Shown: positions 21,660-32,328 of the stretch, piece by piece
Layout of the letters: each line of letters begins with the position of its first letter
Position numbering within the stretch: the stretch's first letter is position 1
Origin: Serratia inhibens
GTDB taxonomy: Bacteria; Pseudomonadota; Gammaproteobacteria; Enterobacterales; Enterobacteriaceae
Reading direction: 5' to 3'
Assembly: GCF_003591175.1 (NCBI RefSeq)
Contig: NZ_QYYG01000009.1
Location: forward strand, 147,677 to 211,676
Length of the DNA: 64,000 nucleotides
The notes under the pieces: generated by a model
What the model was told of the DNA's origin: nothing
Database searches by the model: none
Seen by the model: the letters and a program-made list of their open reading frames with translations, nothing else
Translations under genes and position numbers: made by a program

Positions 21660-22015
21660 GGTTACCGGAACGGATACGGTGGAGCAGGAAAGCGTCAGGA
21701 CGATGCAGCTTCAGGAAGAAGAAGTGGATGCGCTCAGTGAAGAGCGAAGGATGGCGTCAGGAGATGCCCAGGATGTTTCAGGATTGAAACCAGGGACACC
21801 TCCAGGATGGAGATTGAGAGCCGGCACCGGATGGTTGGCGGGTCATGAAGACTAAGGAACCGCGTCAGGATGATGCTGCAGGACAGAGCAAGGATGGTTG
21901 GGTCAGGATGGCCGCAGGAAAAGTTTTCAAGGATTGAGCAGGGAGCACACTGTGTAGCGGGACAGCTATAAAACGAACCGGGGGCGCTGTTAACACAGTG
22001 CCCCCAACTTTTTAT
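21660..22015 (+). ncRNA. csrB: CsrB RNA, antagonist of CsrA
   Basis: CsrB titrates the global translational regulator CsrA through repeated GGA loops. The region holds about 24 GGA triplets, eleven of them in CAGGA, spaced every 10-25 bases. Blocks such as GGACACCTCCAGGATGGAGA and AAACGAACCGGG match E. coli csrB. It ends in a GC-rich hairpin (21980-22005) followed by AACTTTTT. The syd-csrB-yqcC position is the same as in E. coli apart from an inserted transporter gene. The 5' end is approximate: I see GATAAT at 21641 and TCTTAT at 21654 as possible -10 elements with poor -35 boxes, as expected for an activator-dependent promoter. Confidence 0.93.
21980..22015 (+). terminator. csrB terminator
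   Basis: An eleven-pair stem GGGGGCGCTGT/ACAGTGCCCCC (one G:U) with loop TAAC is followed by AACTTTTTAT. It ends csrB ahead of the convergent transporter gene. Confidence 0.9.
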
Positions 22016-22073
22016 GGCGGTTTGTACCTTAAGTATCAAGGATACTTAACCCATCTCGAACTCTTCGGTATTG

Positions 22074-23312
22074 TTAACCAATAGCTCCCAGCGTATCGCC
22101 ATTGCTCTGCTTTTTCGGCAGCAGGAACAGCGTGGCATAAATATCCAGTAGATATATCGCCGCCAGCAGGCTGATTGCCGCAGTGAAGGAAACCTGCGTA
22201 ACCAATGCCCCAATCACCAATGGCCCCAGCCCGCCTACGCCGCGCCCGAGATTAAACAGAATATTTTGTGCGGTAGCGCGCGCCTGGACCGGATAGGTAT
22301 CGGAGATCAACGCGCCGTAGCCGCCAATCATACCATTGACGAATAACCCCATTAGCGCGCCGGCGAACAGCATCCACATAGGGTCGCTAAGTTGCGCATA
22401 AGCCACGACCATTACCACTGCGCCAATCTGATAGGCAATAAATATCTTCCAGCGGGCAAAGCGATCGGCCAATACGCCAAACAGCCAGATGCCCAGTGTC
22501 ATGCCGAGCACCGTTACCGCGGTCCACAAGCCAGACTTGGTCAGCGAAAAGCCGAAATTTTTTGCCAGGTAGGTCGGCATCCAAATCATCAGCCCGTAAT
22601 AGCCGAAGTTCTGCACTGAGCACAGAATAAAAATGCCGATGCTGGCTTTGCTGGTGGCCCGGTCTTTAAACAGCAGCTTTACGCGCCGGGTAAAGGAGAG
22701 TTGCTGGCCACTATTTTGCTGGCGCACGAACTCTTCCGGCTCGCCCAGTGTGCGGCGGATCAGGAATGACGCCATTGCCGGCAGCAAGCCCACCAGAAAC
22801 ATGCCGCGCCAGCCGATATGCGTCAACAACAGCGGAGTGAGAAAAGCCGCCGCCAGTACGCCAAGCTGCCAACCCATGCCAACATAGGCAGAGGCGCGGT
22901 TGCGTTTTTCCGCCGGCCAGGCCTCGGCTATCAGCGCCATGCCGATACCGAACTCACCCCCCAACCCGATCCCCGCCAGCGTGCGATAGGCGAGCAAATC
23001 CCAGTAGCCCTGCGCCAGAGCGCACAGGCCGGTAAACAGGGAGAACATCAGGATGGTGATGGTCAGTACCCGGATGCGGCCAAAGCGATCGCTGAGGTGG
23101 CCGAAAATCACGCCGCCCAATACGGCGCCGATCAGCGTCCAGGTGACCAGCGAACCGGCTGCGGAAGAGCTCAGACCCAGTTCGATGCTGATGGCCGGCA
23201 GCATAAAGCCGAGGATCAGCAGATCAAAGCCGTCCATAGCGTAGCCGGTGACCGAAGCCAGCATGGCTTTGCCGGGCGTAGCATGATTTCTTATTGGTGT
23301 GATTGCAGGCAT
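22074..23312 (-). CDS. MFS transporter, aromatic acid/H+ symporter-like
   Basis: A 412-residue major facilitator with about twelve membrane segments. TM1 carries the GYAMDGFDLLILGF signature with acidic residues typical of the AAHS branch, and loop 2-3 has motif A GHLSDRFGR; a second motif-A-like GVLADRFARW lies in the second half. The substrate cannot be told from sequence; aromatic or sugar acids are plausible. It sits between csrB and yqcC, where E. coli has no gene, and diverges from yqcC. I find no linked catabolic gene or regulator. Confidence 0.85.
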   Translation of the reverse strand: MPAITPIRNHATPGKAMLASVTGYAMDGFDLLILGFMLPAISIELGLSSSAAGSLVTWTLIGAVLGGVIFGHLSDRFGRIRVLTITILMFSLFTGLCALAQGYWDLLAYRTLAGIGLGGEFGIGMALIAEAWPAEKRNRASAYVGMGWQLGVLAAAFLTPLLLTHIGWRGMFLVGLLPAMASFLIRRTLGEPEEFVRQQNSGQQLSFTRRVKLLFKDRATSKASIGIFILCSVQNFGYYGLMIWMPTYLAKNFGFSLTKSGLWTAVTVLGMTLGIWLFGVLADRFARWKIFIAYQIGAVVMVVAYAQLSDPMWMLFAGALMGLFVNGMIGGYGALISDTYPVQARATAQNILFNLGRGVGGLGPLVIGALVTQVSFTAAISLLAAIYLLDIYATLFLLPKKQSNGDTLGAIG

Positions 23313-23495
23313 GTGTCTAATCTTTGCGGTTTATTCGGTGAGCTCATTGTGCCGTGTGGCGGCGGGCGTCACCAGATCAAATCGGTCGATATCACCAACT
23401 CAGCCGAATTTGGGCTATAAAGGGTAAAATGCTATGCTTTGCCGCCTTTCAGCCGCGCCGCTGAATATCATGGTTTAAACAGATCGGGAATGCAG

Positions 23496-23825
23496 ATGAG
23501 TATACAAAATCAGGTTCGCCTTAGTTTGCAGGCGATTGAACAATCAATGCGAGAGCTGGCGCTGTGGCAAACCACACCGCCCGAGCCTGAAGCCTTCGCC
23601 AGCACCGAACCCTTCTGCGTAGACAGCATGCTGGCCGAAGAGTGGCTGCAATGGGTATTTCTGCCGCGGATGTACGCGCTACTGGATGCGCATGCGCCAT
23701 TGCCGACGCGTTTCGCCATTACGCCTTACTTTGAAGAGGCGATGAAAGATAAGGATCCGAACTGCATGCCGCTGCTGGTGCTGCTGGAACGTTTGGATCT
23801 TATGTTGAATAAAGAACCGCAATAA
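23496..23825 (+). CDS. yqcC: YqcC family protein
   Basis: A 109-residue protein of unknown function, the same length as E. coli YqcC. The motif EEWLQWVFLPRM is conserved. I chose the ATG at 23496 (MSIQNQVRLSL), with GGGA upstream; an ATG two codons earlier at 23490 is also possible. Its TAA shares one base with the truC ATG, so it is coupled to truC. Confidence 0.92.
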   Translation: MSIQNQVRLSLQAIEQSMRELALWQTTPPEPEAFASTEPFCVDSMLAEEWLQWVFLPRMYALLDAHAPLPTRFAITPYFEEAMKDKDPNCMPLLVLLERLDLMLNKEPQ

Positions 23826-24598
23826 TGATTGAGATCCTTTACCAGGATGAGCACTTGGTGGCGGTGAACAAGCCATCGGGCTGGCTGGTGCATCGCAGCT
23901 GGCTGGATCGCCATGAAACCCGGTTTATGATGCAGACGGTGCGTGACCAGATCGGTCAGCACGTGTTTACCGTGCACCGCCTCGATCGCCCGACCTCCGG
24001 CGTGCTGCTGATGGCGCTGTCCAGCGAGGTTGCGCGCCTGCTGTCGCAGCAGTTCGAGCAACACCAGGTGCAAAAAACCTATCATGCGGTGGTACGTGGC
24101 TACGTACAGGAAGGGGCGACCCTCGACTATCCGTTGACGGAAGAACTGGACAAAATCGCCGATAAGCATGCCGCGGCCGATAAAGGCCCGCAGCCGGCGG
24201 TCACCCACTATCGGCCGCTGGCGCAGGTGGAGATGCCGGTCGCCATTGGCCGTTATGACAGCGCGCGTTACAGCCTGCTGGAACTGAAGCCGGAAAACGG
24301 CCGCAAGCATCAGTTGCGTCGCCATATGGTGCATCTTCGTCATCCGATCATTGGTGACAGCAAGCACGGCGACCTGCGCCAGAACCGCGGCATGGCCCAG
24401 CACTTCGGCTGCCCGCGCTTGATGTTGCACGCCAGCCATCTGCAGTTGAATCATCCTGTGACCGGTGAGCCATTATCTATTTCTGCACGCTGGGACGAAC
24501 CCTGGCAGGGTGTCATGTCGCAGTTTGGCTGGGCAGGGTGTTTCCCCGAGCTCGCCGGGGTTGAGTTTAGTGCGGCTAACGGTCAGGATAACGGGTAA
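23825..24598 (+). CDS. truC: tRNA pseudouridine65 synthase TruC
   Basis: TruC makes pseudouridine at position 65 of tRNA-Ile1 and tRNA-Asp. The 257 residues (E. coli 260) contain the RluA-family motif HRLDRPTSGVLL with the catalytic aspartate near residue 54, and the later LELKPENGRKHQLRRH segment. It overlaps yqcC by one base and is followed after 30 bases by yqcA. Confidence 0.96.
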   Translation: MIEILYQDEHLVAVNKPSGWLVHRSWLDRHETRFMMQTVRDQIGQHVFTVHRLDRPTSGVLLMALSSEVARLLSQQFEQHQVQKTYHAVVRGYVQEGATLDYPLTEELDKIADKHAAADKGPQPAVTHYRPLAQVEMPVAIGRYDSARYSLLELKPENGRKHQLRRHMVHLRHPIIGDSKHGDLRQNRGMAQHFGCPRLMLHASHLQLNHPVTGEPLSISARWDEPWQGVMSQFGWAGCFPELAGVEFSAANGQDNG

Positions 24599-24628
24599 TT
24601 TTTAAAGGTAATTGAGGGAGTAGGGGCA

Positions 24629-25078
24629 ATGGCTCAGGTTGGAATCTTCGTGGGAACAGTCTACGGCAATTCATTGTTGGTGGCGGAAGAAGCGGAAAAT
24701 ATCCTTAGCGAACAGGGCCATGAGGTCAAACTGTTTGAGGAGGGGACGCTTGAGGCCTGGCAATTCTACCGCCAGCACCATGTGCTGGTGGTCACCTCCA
24801 CCACCGGCCAGGGCGATTTGCCGGACAGCATTGCGCCTCTGTTTCATGCCATCCGCGATCAAATCGGCTATCAGCCGGAACTGCGCTATGGGTTGATTTC
24901 ACTCGGTGATAGCAGTTACGACAATTTCTGCGGTGCCGGGCGTGCTTTTGACGCACTGTTGCAAGAGCAGGGGGCAACCCGCGTGGGTGAGGTGCTGGAG
25001 ATAGATGCGATGGAACAGCCCGAGCCGGAAGTGGTTTCCTGCCCATGGGTTGAGCAATGGGGCACGCTGCTGAAATAA
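24629..25078 (+). CDS. yqcA: Flavodoxin YqcA
   Basis: A short-chain flavodoxin-like FMN protein of 149 residues. The phosphate-binding loop is VGTVYGNSL near residue 8, and [12 protein letters not shown] and [12 protein letters not shown] form the isoalloxazine loops. In E. coli it is YqcA, distinct from MioC. It ends the truC operon and is followed by a palindromic repeat. Confidence 0.95.
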   Translation: MAQVGIFVGTVYGNSLLVAEEAENILSEQGHEVKLFEEGTLEAWQFYRQHHVLVVTSTTGQGDLPDSIAPLFHAIRDQIGYQPELRYGLISLGDSSYDNFCGAGRAFDALLQEQGATRVGEVLEIDAMEQPEPEVVSCPWVEQWGTLLK

Positions 25079-25082
25079 TTTC

Positions 25083-25136
25083 CCCATCGCCTTTCAAGCC
25101 GCAGCGTTGTTGTCTGCAACTTGAAATTCATAGAGT
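25083..25136. repeat. Palindromic intergenic repeat, copy 4 (yqcA-yaeH)
   Basis: This is the cleanest copy: CTTTCAAGCCGCAGCGTTG and CTGCAACTTGAAATTCATAG are close together and pair as TTCAAGCCGCAG/CTGCAACTTGAA. It is inverted relative to copies 1 and 2. It lies exactly where gene order jumps from the E. coli 63 minute block to the 4 minute block. Confidence 0.75.
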
Positions 25137-25180
25137 AAACAAATAGTCACGCTTGTGGGCCGGGTGAACCGGCCCTGAGT

Positions 25181-25570
25181 TTATTTTCCGCGAGTCAGTT
25201 TTTCCAGATCGGATTCGATCTCGGCAATTTTGTGGGATACCACGCCTTCCAGATGACGCAGGTCATCAAGAATTTTGCGTTTCAGATCCACTTCAACCTG
25301 ATCGCGCTGGCACAGCTGATCCAGTTCATCAATGACGTAACGCAGGTTCGGGTTGATCTCGTGAATTTCTTTGTAACCCTGGCCGGCGTTATCCGCCACC
25401 ACGGTTTTGCGTTGACGCGGGTATTTGAACTTCACGCTCTTGGCAAAGAATTCGCCCTTATCCTTGCGGAAGTAAATCTTAAGAATGTCGTTATTGGCCT
25501 CCTGACGCAGGCTATAGCGATCGACATCTTCCGGTTGATTGATTCCCAAGCTTTTCAGGTTGTCATACAT
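25181..25570 (-). CDS. yaeH: DUF3461 family protein YaeH
   Basis: A 129-residue charged protein of unknown function (E. coli 128) of the DUF3461 family; the C-terminal third is probably helical ([13 protein letters not shown]). It starts with ATG preceded by TAAGGTGG. It is just downstream of dapD on the same strand as in E. coli, but separated by the dapD terminator. Confidence 0.93.
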   Translation of the reverse strand: MYDNLKSLGINQPEDVDRYSLRQEANNDILKIYFRKDKGEFFAKSVKFKYPRQRKTVVADNAGQGYKEIHEINPNLRYVIDELDQLCQRDQVEVDLKRKILDDLRHLEGVVSHKIAEIESDLEKLTRGK

Positions 25571-25663
25571 AATAGCGCCACCTTATAAATAGACTTTATT
25601 CCACGGTCTGGGATTATGGCGAAAAACCGTGCCAGAGACTGTGACTGCTCGCGTACTGAAGAC

Positions 25664-25691
25664 AAAAAAATAGCGGGTTAATTACCCGCTA
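25664..25691 (-). terminator. dapD terminator
   Basis: The palindrome TAGCGGGT-TAATT-ACCCGCTA (25671-25691) is followed on the minus strand by seven T residues (25670-25664). It separates dapD from yaeH. Confidence 0.9.
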
Positions 25692-25698
25692 TTTTAAT

Positions 25699-26523
25699 TT
25701 AGTCGATGGTGCGCAATAACTCATTAATGCCGACTTTACTGCGGGTCTTGGCGTCGACTTTCTTGACGATGACCGCGCAGTACAGGCTGTAAGAACCGTC
25801 TTTGGACGGCAGGTTGCCTGAAACCACCACCGAGCCGGCCGGGACGCGGCCGTAATGCACTTCGCCGGTTTCACGGTCATAAATGCGGGTGCTTTGGCCG
25901 AGGTAAACGCCCATGGAGATCACGGAGCCTTCTTCGACGATCACGCCTTCAACCACTTCTGAACGCGCGCCGATGAAGCAGTTGTCTTCAATGATGGTCG
26001 GGTTGGCCTGCAGCGGCTCCAGTACGCCACCGATGCCGACGCCGCCGGACAGGTGAACGTTTTTGCCGATCTGCGCGCAGGAACCCACTGTAGCCCAGGT
26101 ATCGACCATGCTGCCTTCGTCAACGTAAGCGCCGATATTCACGTAGGACGGCATCAATACGGTGTTGCGTGCGATGAATGCGCCCTGGCGAACGGTCGCC
26201 GGCGGCACCACGCGGAAACCTTCTTTCTGGAATCGCGCTTCGTCGTAATCAGCAAACTTCATCGGCACCTTGTCGTAATAGCGGGTTTCGGCGCCGTCCA
26301 TCACTTTGTTGTCGTTGATACGGAAAGAAAGCAGCACGGCCTTTTTCAGCCACTGATGCGTTACCCACTGACCGTCAATCTTCTCGGCAACGCGCAGGGC
26401 GCCGCTGTCCAGTAGGCCGATCACCTGGTTTACCGCTTCGCGCGTTACGGTGTCCACGTTCGCCGGAGTGATATCCGCGCGGCGTTCGAAGGCGCTTTCA
26501 ATAACGTTTTGTAATTGCTGCAT
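25699..26523 (-). CDS. dapD: Tetrahydrodipicolinate N-succinyltransferase DapD
   Basis: DapD succinylates tetrahydrodipicolinate in lysine and meso-diaminopimelate synthesis. The 274 residues match E. coli. The C-terminal half is a left-handed beta helix of hexapeptide repeats ([43 protein letters not shown]). It follows glnD on the same strand. Confidence 0.98.
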   Translation of the reverse strand: MQQLQNVIESAFERRADITPANVDTVTREAVNQVIGLLDSGALRVAEKIDGQWVTHQWLKKAVLLSFRINDNKVMDGAETRYYDKVPMKFADYDEARFQKEGFRVVPPATVRQGAFIARNTVLMPSYVNIGAYVDEGSMVDTWATVGSCAQIGKNVHLSGGVGIGGVLEPLQANPTIIEDNCFIGARSEVVEGVIVEEGSVISMGVYLGQSTRIYDRETGEVHYGRVPAGSVVVSGNLPSKDGSYSLYCAVIVKKVDAKTRSKVGINELLRTID

Positions 26524-26569
26524 GCTGTTCTCTGTCCTGATGTTGTTGTCTACGAAAAGGTTACTTGTA

Positions 26570-29248
26570 TCACATTTTATCGTTTGGATTGAGGGCCTCT
26601 GTCAACCGTTGTTCCAACTTTCTGCGCGTTTCCGGATTAAGGGCGCGTCGATCGCTGTCGGCCAGAATAAATAAGTCCTCAACTCGCTCGCCAATGGTGG
26701 AAATGCGCGCGCCGTGCAGCGACAGGCCGAGATCGGCGAATACCTCGCCCACCCGCGCCAGCAGGCCGGGCTGGTCAAGTGCGGTCAGTTCCAGATAGCT
26801 GCGACGATCGGTATGCGTCGGCAGGAAGCTGACTTCGGTCGGCACGCTGAAATGGCGCAATTTGGAGGACGGCCGGCGCACGCGCGGCGGCTGATATTCC
26901 CGCTGGGTGATGGTCTGAACCAGCGCGTGGCGGATCGCCGCGTGGCGGTCCTGAGCCAGCGGGCTGCCGTCCGGTTCGAGCACGATGAAGGTATCCATCG
27001 CCATGCCGTCGCGGTTAGTGAAAATCTGTGCGTCATGCACGCTCAGGTTACGGCGGTCCATCTCGCCAGCCACGGCGGCAAAAAGGTAAGGGCGGTCCGG
27101 GCTCCAGATGAAGATTTCGGTGCCGCCGCGCGTCGCCTGGCGGCTGACCAGTACCAGCGGTTTGGTGGAGTCATGGGCCAGCAGATGGCGGGCGTGCCAG
27201 GCCAGTTGATTGGGCGAGTGGCGCAGGAAGTAGTCGGCCCGGCAGCGGCTCCAGATGCGGTGCAGCGCCTCTTCATCGATATTATCCATGCGCAGCAACG
27301 CCAACGCCTGCAGGCGATGGTGGCGTACCCGCTCGCGCAAGTCGGGGCTGTTTTGCATGCCGCGACGCAGCTGTTTTTCCGTAGCGAAGTACAGCTCACG
27401 CAACAGGCTCTGTTTCCAGCTGTTCCACAGGGTTTCGTTGGTGGCGCAGATATCGGCCACCGTCAGGCAAACCAGATAGCGCAGGCGGGTTTCGCTCTGC
27501 ACTTCAGCGCTGAATTGCTGGATAACCGTGGGGTCCTGAATATCGCGGCGCTGCGCGGTCACCGACATCAGCAAATGGCAGCGCACCAACCAGGCTACCA
27601 GTTGAGCCTCACGCGAATTCAGACCGTGCAGTTCGGCGAACTCCAGCGCATCCTCTGCGCCGAGAAGCGAGTGGTCACCGCCGCGGCCTTTAGCGATATC
27701 GTGGAACAGCGCTGCCAGCAGCAGCAATTCCGGATTCGGCAGGCGCGGATAGAGTTCCACACACAGCGGATGGCGTGGCCGCGTTTCCGCATCGGCGAAG
27801 CTTTCCAGCTTTTGCAGTACGCGAATGGTGTGTTCGTCGACGGTATAGGCGTGGAACAGGTCGAACTGCATTTGCCCGACGATCTTGCCCCACTGCGGCA
27901 TATAGGCCCAGAGCACGCTGTGGCGGTGCATCGGCACCAGCGCGCGCGCGACTGCGCCCGGATGGCGCAGAATGGCCATAAACAGATCGCGCGCCTCCGG
28001 AATGTTGCACAGTGGCTGCTTCAGATGGCGGCGCGCATGGCGCAACTGACGTACGGTGGTGGAATAAATTCCCTTGATTTCGCGGTTGCGCACCATCAGG
28101 TAAAACATCCGCATGATAGCTTCCGGCTGGCGGATGAACAGCGTTTCGTCACGCAGATCGATCAGATCGCCGCGCAGCTGGAAATCCTCGTTCAGCGGGC
28201 GTGGCTTTTCCGTGGCGTCCAATGCCAGTATCGCTTCGTCGAACAACTGGAGCAGCATGTGATTCAGTTCGCCGACGCGGCGCGTCATGCGGTAGAAATC
28301 CTTCATCATGCGCTCAACCGGTTCGTTGCCTTCGCCCTCATAACGCAGCAATTGCGCCACATTGAGTTGGCGATCGAACAGCAGCCGGTTGTCGTAACGC
28401 GGCAGCACCAGATGCAGGGCGAAGCGGATACGCCACAGGAAGCTCTGGCATTCATTGAGCTCGTTGCGTTCGGCCTGGGTGAGGAAGCCGAAACCGACCA
28501 TTTCGTCCAGTGAGGTGGCGCCGAAGTGACGGCGCGCCACCCACAGCAAGGTGTGAATGTCCCGCAGGCCGCCGGGGCTGCTTTTGATGTCGGGTTCCAG
28601 ATTGTAGCTGGTGCCGTGGTAACGCTGGTGGCGTTCCTGCTGCTCAGCCACCTTGGCGTGGAAAAATTGGGGGGAGGGCCAGAAACCGTCGCTGAAAATG
28701 TGTTTTTGCATCTGCAGGAACAGTGCGACGTCGCCGCAGATCATGCGCGACTCAATCAGGTTGGTGGCCACGGTCAGATCCGCCAGCCCTTCAAGCAGGC
28801 ACTCTTCCAGCGTGCGTACGCTGTGGCCCACTTCCAGTTTCAGATCCCACAGCAGGGTGATAAATTCCCCTACGCGCTGCGACTGTTGCTCACTCAGGCG
28901 GCGCTGGCTGAGCACCAGCACGTCGATGTCAGAAAGCGGGTGCAGCTCGCCGCGGCCATAGCCGCCGACCGCCACCAGAGCGGTTTCCGGGATATCCTCG
29001 AAACCATAAAAAATCCACAGACGACGCAGCAGGCGATCGATAAAATCGCTGCGGGCCGCGACCAGGCTTTCGGCGCTGGAGCCGGCGTTGAACGCGGCCG
29101 CCAGCCACAGCTGAAATTGTTCAAGACGTTGTTTCAGCGCGCCGCAATTAATATCTTCATCACCGTAGGCATTGGGATACTCAGGCTGCTTCGGCACGGC
29201 CTGTTGCTCAATGACCGAGTGGCTCTGTTCGCGAAAATTTTCAGACAT
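26570..29248 (-). CDS. glnD: PII uridylyltransferase / uridylyl-removing enzyme GlnD
   Basis: GlnD senses glutamine and uridylylates or deuridylylates PII proteins. The 892 residues (E. coli 890) show the nucleotidyltransferase motif [19 protein letters not shown] near residue 95, an HD domain with [14 protein letters not shown], and two C-terminal ACT domains (starting [13 protein letters not shown] and [20 protein letters not shown]). It is read in the same direction as dapD. Confidence 0.98.
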   Translation of the reverse strand: MSENFREQSHSVIEQQAVPKQPEYPNAYGDEDINCGALKQRLEQFQLWLAAAFNAGSSAESLVAARSDFIDRLLRRLWIFYGFEDIPETALVAVGGYGRGELHPLSDIDVLVLSQRRLSEQQSQRVGEFITLLWDLKLEVGHSVRTLEECLLEGLADLTVATNLIESRMICGDVALFLQMQKHIFSDGFWPSPQFFHAKVAEQQERHQRYHGTSYNLEPDIKSSPGGLRDIHTLLWVARRHFGATSLDEMVGFGFLTQAERNELNECQSFLWRIRFALHLVLPRYDNRLLFDRQLNVAQLLRYEGEGNEPVERMMKDFYRMTRRVGELNHMLLQLFDEAILALDATEKPRPLNEDFQLRGDLIDLRDETLFIRQPEAIMRMFYLMVRNREIKGIYSTTVRQLRHARRHLKQPLCNIPEARDLFMAILRHPGAVARALVPMHRHSVLWAYMPQWGKIVGQMQFDLFHAYTVDEHTIRVLQKLESFADAETRPRHPLCVELYPRLPNPELLLLAALFHDIAKGRGGDHSLLGAEDALEFAELHGLNSREAQLVAWLVRCHLLMSVTAQRRDIQDPTVIQQFSAEVQSETRLRYLVCLTVADICATNETLWNSWKQSLLRELYFATEKQLRRGMQNSPDLRERVRHHRLQALALLRMDNIDEEALHRIWSRCRADYFLRHSPNQLAWHARHLLAHDSTKPLVLVSRQATRGGTEIFIWSPDRPYLFAAVAGEMDRRNLSVHDAQIFTNRDGMAMDTFIVLEPDGSPLAQDRHAAIRHALVQTITQREYQPPRVRRPSSKLRHFSVPTEVSFLPTHTDRRSYLELTALDQPGLLARVGEVFADLGLSLHGARISTIGERVEDLFILADSDRRALNPETRRKLEQRLTEALNPNDKM

Positions 29249-29261
29249 AGTACGCAGCCCA

Positions 29262-29286
29262 TAAAAAAGGCCGGCAAAAGCCGGCC
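29262..29286 (-). terminator. map terminator
   Basis: A perfect GGCCGGC/GCCGGCC stem with an AAAA/TTTT loop is followed on the minus strand by six T residues. It separates map from glnD. Confidence 0.88.
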
Positions 29287-29322
29287 TGTGACATCATGCG
29301 TCGCGGCAGAACGCCGCGGCGC

Positions 29323-30117
29323 TTACATCTCGTGCGTAATGATGTTGGGGATGGTGTCATCCTTGCGCAACGTCATTATCTCGCAGCCGTTATCTGTGAC
29401 CACAATAGTATGCTCATACTGCGCCGACAAGCTGCGATCTTTAGTTTTTACCGTCCAGCCGTCTTTCATGGTGCGGATGCGGTAGTCACCGGCATTGACC
29501 ATGGGTTCGATGGTGAACGCCATGCCGGCCTGCAGCACCACACCGCCGTCATCGGCGTCATAGTGCAGCACCTGAGGTTCTTCGTGGAACACTTCGCCGA
29601 TGCCATGACCGCAGTATTCGCGCACCACGGAAAACTTCTCGGCTTCGACGAATTTCTGGATCTCTTTGCCCAGGGTGCGAAGGCGGATGCCCGGCTTCAC
29701 CATTTTCAGCGCCAGATACAGGCTTTCCTGGGTGACGCGACACAGCCGCTCGCCCAGAATAGTCGGCTTGCCGACGATGAACATCTTGGAAGTATCTCCG
29801 TGGAAGCCATCTTTAATGACGGTCACGTCGATATTGACGATATCGCCGTCCTTCAGCGCTTTGTCATCGCTCGGGATGCCGTGGCACACCACTTCGTTCA
29901 CCGAGATGCAGACGGATTTCGGGAAGCCGTGATAGCCGAGGCAGGCGGAGATGGCCTGTTGCTCGTTGGTAATGTACTCGTGACAGATACGGTCCAGTTC
30001 GCCGGTGGTCACGCCAGGTTTGACGTGCGGCTCGATGATCTCCAGCACTTCGGCGGCCAGACGGCCTGCCACGCGCATTTTTTGGATGTCATCAGGTGTT
30101 TTAATTGAGATTGCCAT
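29323..30117 (-). CDS. map: Methionine aminopeptidase
   Basis: Map removes the initiator methionine from nascent proteins. The 264-residue type I enzyme has all five metal ligands in DIVNIDVTVIKDGFHGDTSK (two Asp), GHGIGEVFHEEP (His), FTIEPM (Glu) and YEHTIVV (Glu). It diverges from rpsB, as in E. coli. Confidence 0.98.
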   Translation of the reverse strand: MAISIKTPDDIQKMRVAGRLAAEVLEIIEPHVKPGVTTGELDRICHEYITNEQQAISACLGYHGFPKSVCISVNEVVCHGIPSDDKALKDGDIVNIDVTVIKDGFHGDTSKMFIVGKPTILGERLCRVTQESLYLALKMVKPGIRLRTLGKEIQKFVEAEKFSVVREYCGHGIGEVFHEEPQVLHYDADDGGVVLQAGMAFTIEPMVNAGDYRIRTMKDGWTVKTKDRSLSAQYEHTIVVTDNGCEIMTLRKDDTIPNIITHEM

Positions 30118-30244
30118 GAAATTCGTCCGCAGGTGTCGTGCTCGCCGACAACAGAAAGAAATAGGAAGCAGTCTCTTATGGTATCAGCCCGGCCAGAGGC
30201 TGCCAAATTTGATTTCTCGGTGGCCCGGGAAACGCAACTAAAGT

Positions 30245-30274
30245 TGGTGTCGGTGGCGGGTTTATGGTATAAAG
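30245..30274 (+). promoter_or_regulatory. rpsB-tsf promoter
   Basis: A -35 TTGGTG (30245-30250), an 18 bp spacer and a -10 TATAAA (30269-30274) are followed by a GCGCGCC discriminator, as in growth-rate-controlled ribosomal promoters. Confidence 0.7.
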
Positions 30275-30280
30275 CGCGCC

Positions 30281-31200
<920 letters not shown>

Positions 31201-31255
31201 TAAGGCAAGCTCGTCACAGAGCCCTTATTAACCAGGTATTGAATATGTTGGTTAG

Positions 31256-31278
31256 AGGGGCCTAAATAGGCCCCTTTT
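31256..31278 (+). terminator. Intercistronic attenuator between rpsB and tsf
   Basis: A stem AGGGGCC/GGCCCCT with loop TAAATA is followed by TTTT. It lies between two genes that are usually co-transcribed, so it probably lets only part of the transcripts reach tsf. Confidence 0.75.
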
Positions 31279-31328
31279 GCTTATCTGAATGAGAACTATC
31301 TCCGTGCGAGATAACCGAGGAAAAAGAA

Positions 31329-32180
31329 ATGGCTGATATTACCGCTGCCCTGGTAAAAGAACTGCGCGAGCGTACTGGCGCTGGCATGATGGATTGTAAA
31401 AAAGCTCTGGTCGAATCTAACGGCGACATCGAGCTGGCAATCGAAAACATGCGTAAATCCGGTGCGATCAAAGCAGCGAAAAAAGCAGGCAACGTAGCTG
31501 CTGACGGCGTGATCAAAACCAAGATCGAAGGCAACTACGGCGTGATCGTAGAAGTTAACTGCCAGACTGACTTCGTTGCTAAAGATGCCGGTTTCCAGGC
31601 GTTCGCGGACAAAGTGCTGGAAGCCGCTGTTGCAGGCAAAATCACTGATGTTGACGTCTTGAAAGCACAGTTCGAAGAAGAACGTGTAGCACTGGTTGCA
31701 AAAATCGGCGAGAACATCAACATCCGTCGCGTAGCTTCCCTGGAAGGCGAAGTGTTGGGCAGCTACCTGCACGGCGCACGCATCGGCGTTCTGATTGCCG
31801 CCAAAGGCGCTGACGAAGAACTGGTTAAGCAAATTGCCATGCACGTTGCGGCTAGCAAACCTGAATTCGTGAAGCCTGAAGACGTGTCTGCTGAAGTGGT
31901 AGAAAAAGAGTACCAGGTTCAGTTGGACATCGCCATGCAGTCTGGCAAGCCGAAAGAAATCGCAGAGAAAATGGTTGAAGGCCGCATGAAGAAATTCACC
32001 GGCGAAGTTTCTCTGACCGGTCAACCTTTCGTTATCGAGCCAAGCAAAACCGTTGGCCAAGTGCTGAAAGAGCACAACGCTGACGTTGTTAACTTCATCC
32101 GCTTCGAAGTGGGCGAAGGCATCGAGAAAGTTGAAAATGACTTTGCTGCTGAAGTTGCAGCAATGAGCAAACAGTCTTAA
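31329..32180 (+). CDS. tsf: Elongation factor Ts
   Basis: EF-Ts exchanges GDP for GTP on EF-Tu. The 283 residues match E. coli. The N-terminal signature [16 protein letters not shown] and the TDF-containing core ([13 protein letters not shown] near residue 80) are intact. GAGGAAAAAG precedes the ATG. Confidence 0.98.
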   Translation: MADITAALVKELRERTGAGMMDCKKALVESNGDIELAIENMRKSGAIKAAKKAGNVAADGVIKTKIEGNYGVIVEVNCQTDFVAKDAGFQAFADKVLEAAVAGKITDVDVLKAQFEEERVALVAKIGENINIRRVASLEGEVLGSYLHGARIGVLIAAKGADEELVKQIAMHVAASKPEFVKPEDVSAEVVEKEYQVQLDIAMQSGKPKEIAEKMVEGRMKKFTGEVSLTGQPFVIEPSKTVGQVLKEHNADVVNFIRFEVGEGIEKVENDFAAEVAAMSKQS

Positions 32181-32190
32181 TGACTGTTAA

Positions 32191-32220
32191 TGGAGCCGCC
32201 ATCTGGCGGTTCCATTTTAT
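32191..32220 (+). terminator. tsf terminator
   Basis: A ten-pair stem TGGAGCCGCC/GGCGGTTCCA with loop ATCT is followed by TTTTAT, eleven bases after the tsf stop. Confidence 0.85.
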
Positions 32221-32328
32221 CCAGCCAGAATTACACCGGTGGCAGGCCCTGTGGCACTATACTCAGCACAGGCGCGCTTCATCGGCTGAAATCCCCAATA
32301 CTAATACTGCTTCTTAGGACAGAACACC

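Noticed and set aside
21658..21855. A 65-codon plus-strand ORF after syd
   Set aside because: It lies inside csrB; the Gly/Asp-rich peptide comes from the GGA repeats.
26714..28513. A 599-codon plus-strand reading frame opposite glnD
   Set aside because: It is antisense to a fully conserved gene, is rich in Gln/Ala/Arg from reversed codons and has no domain. It is a shadow of codon bias.
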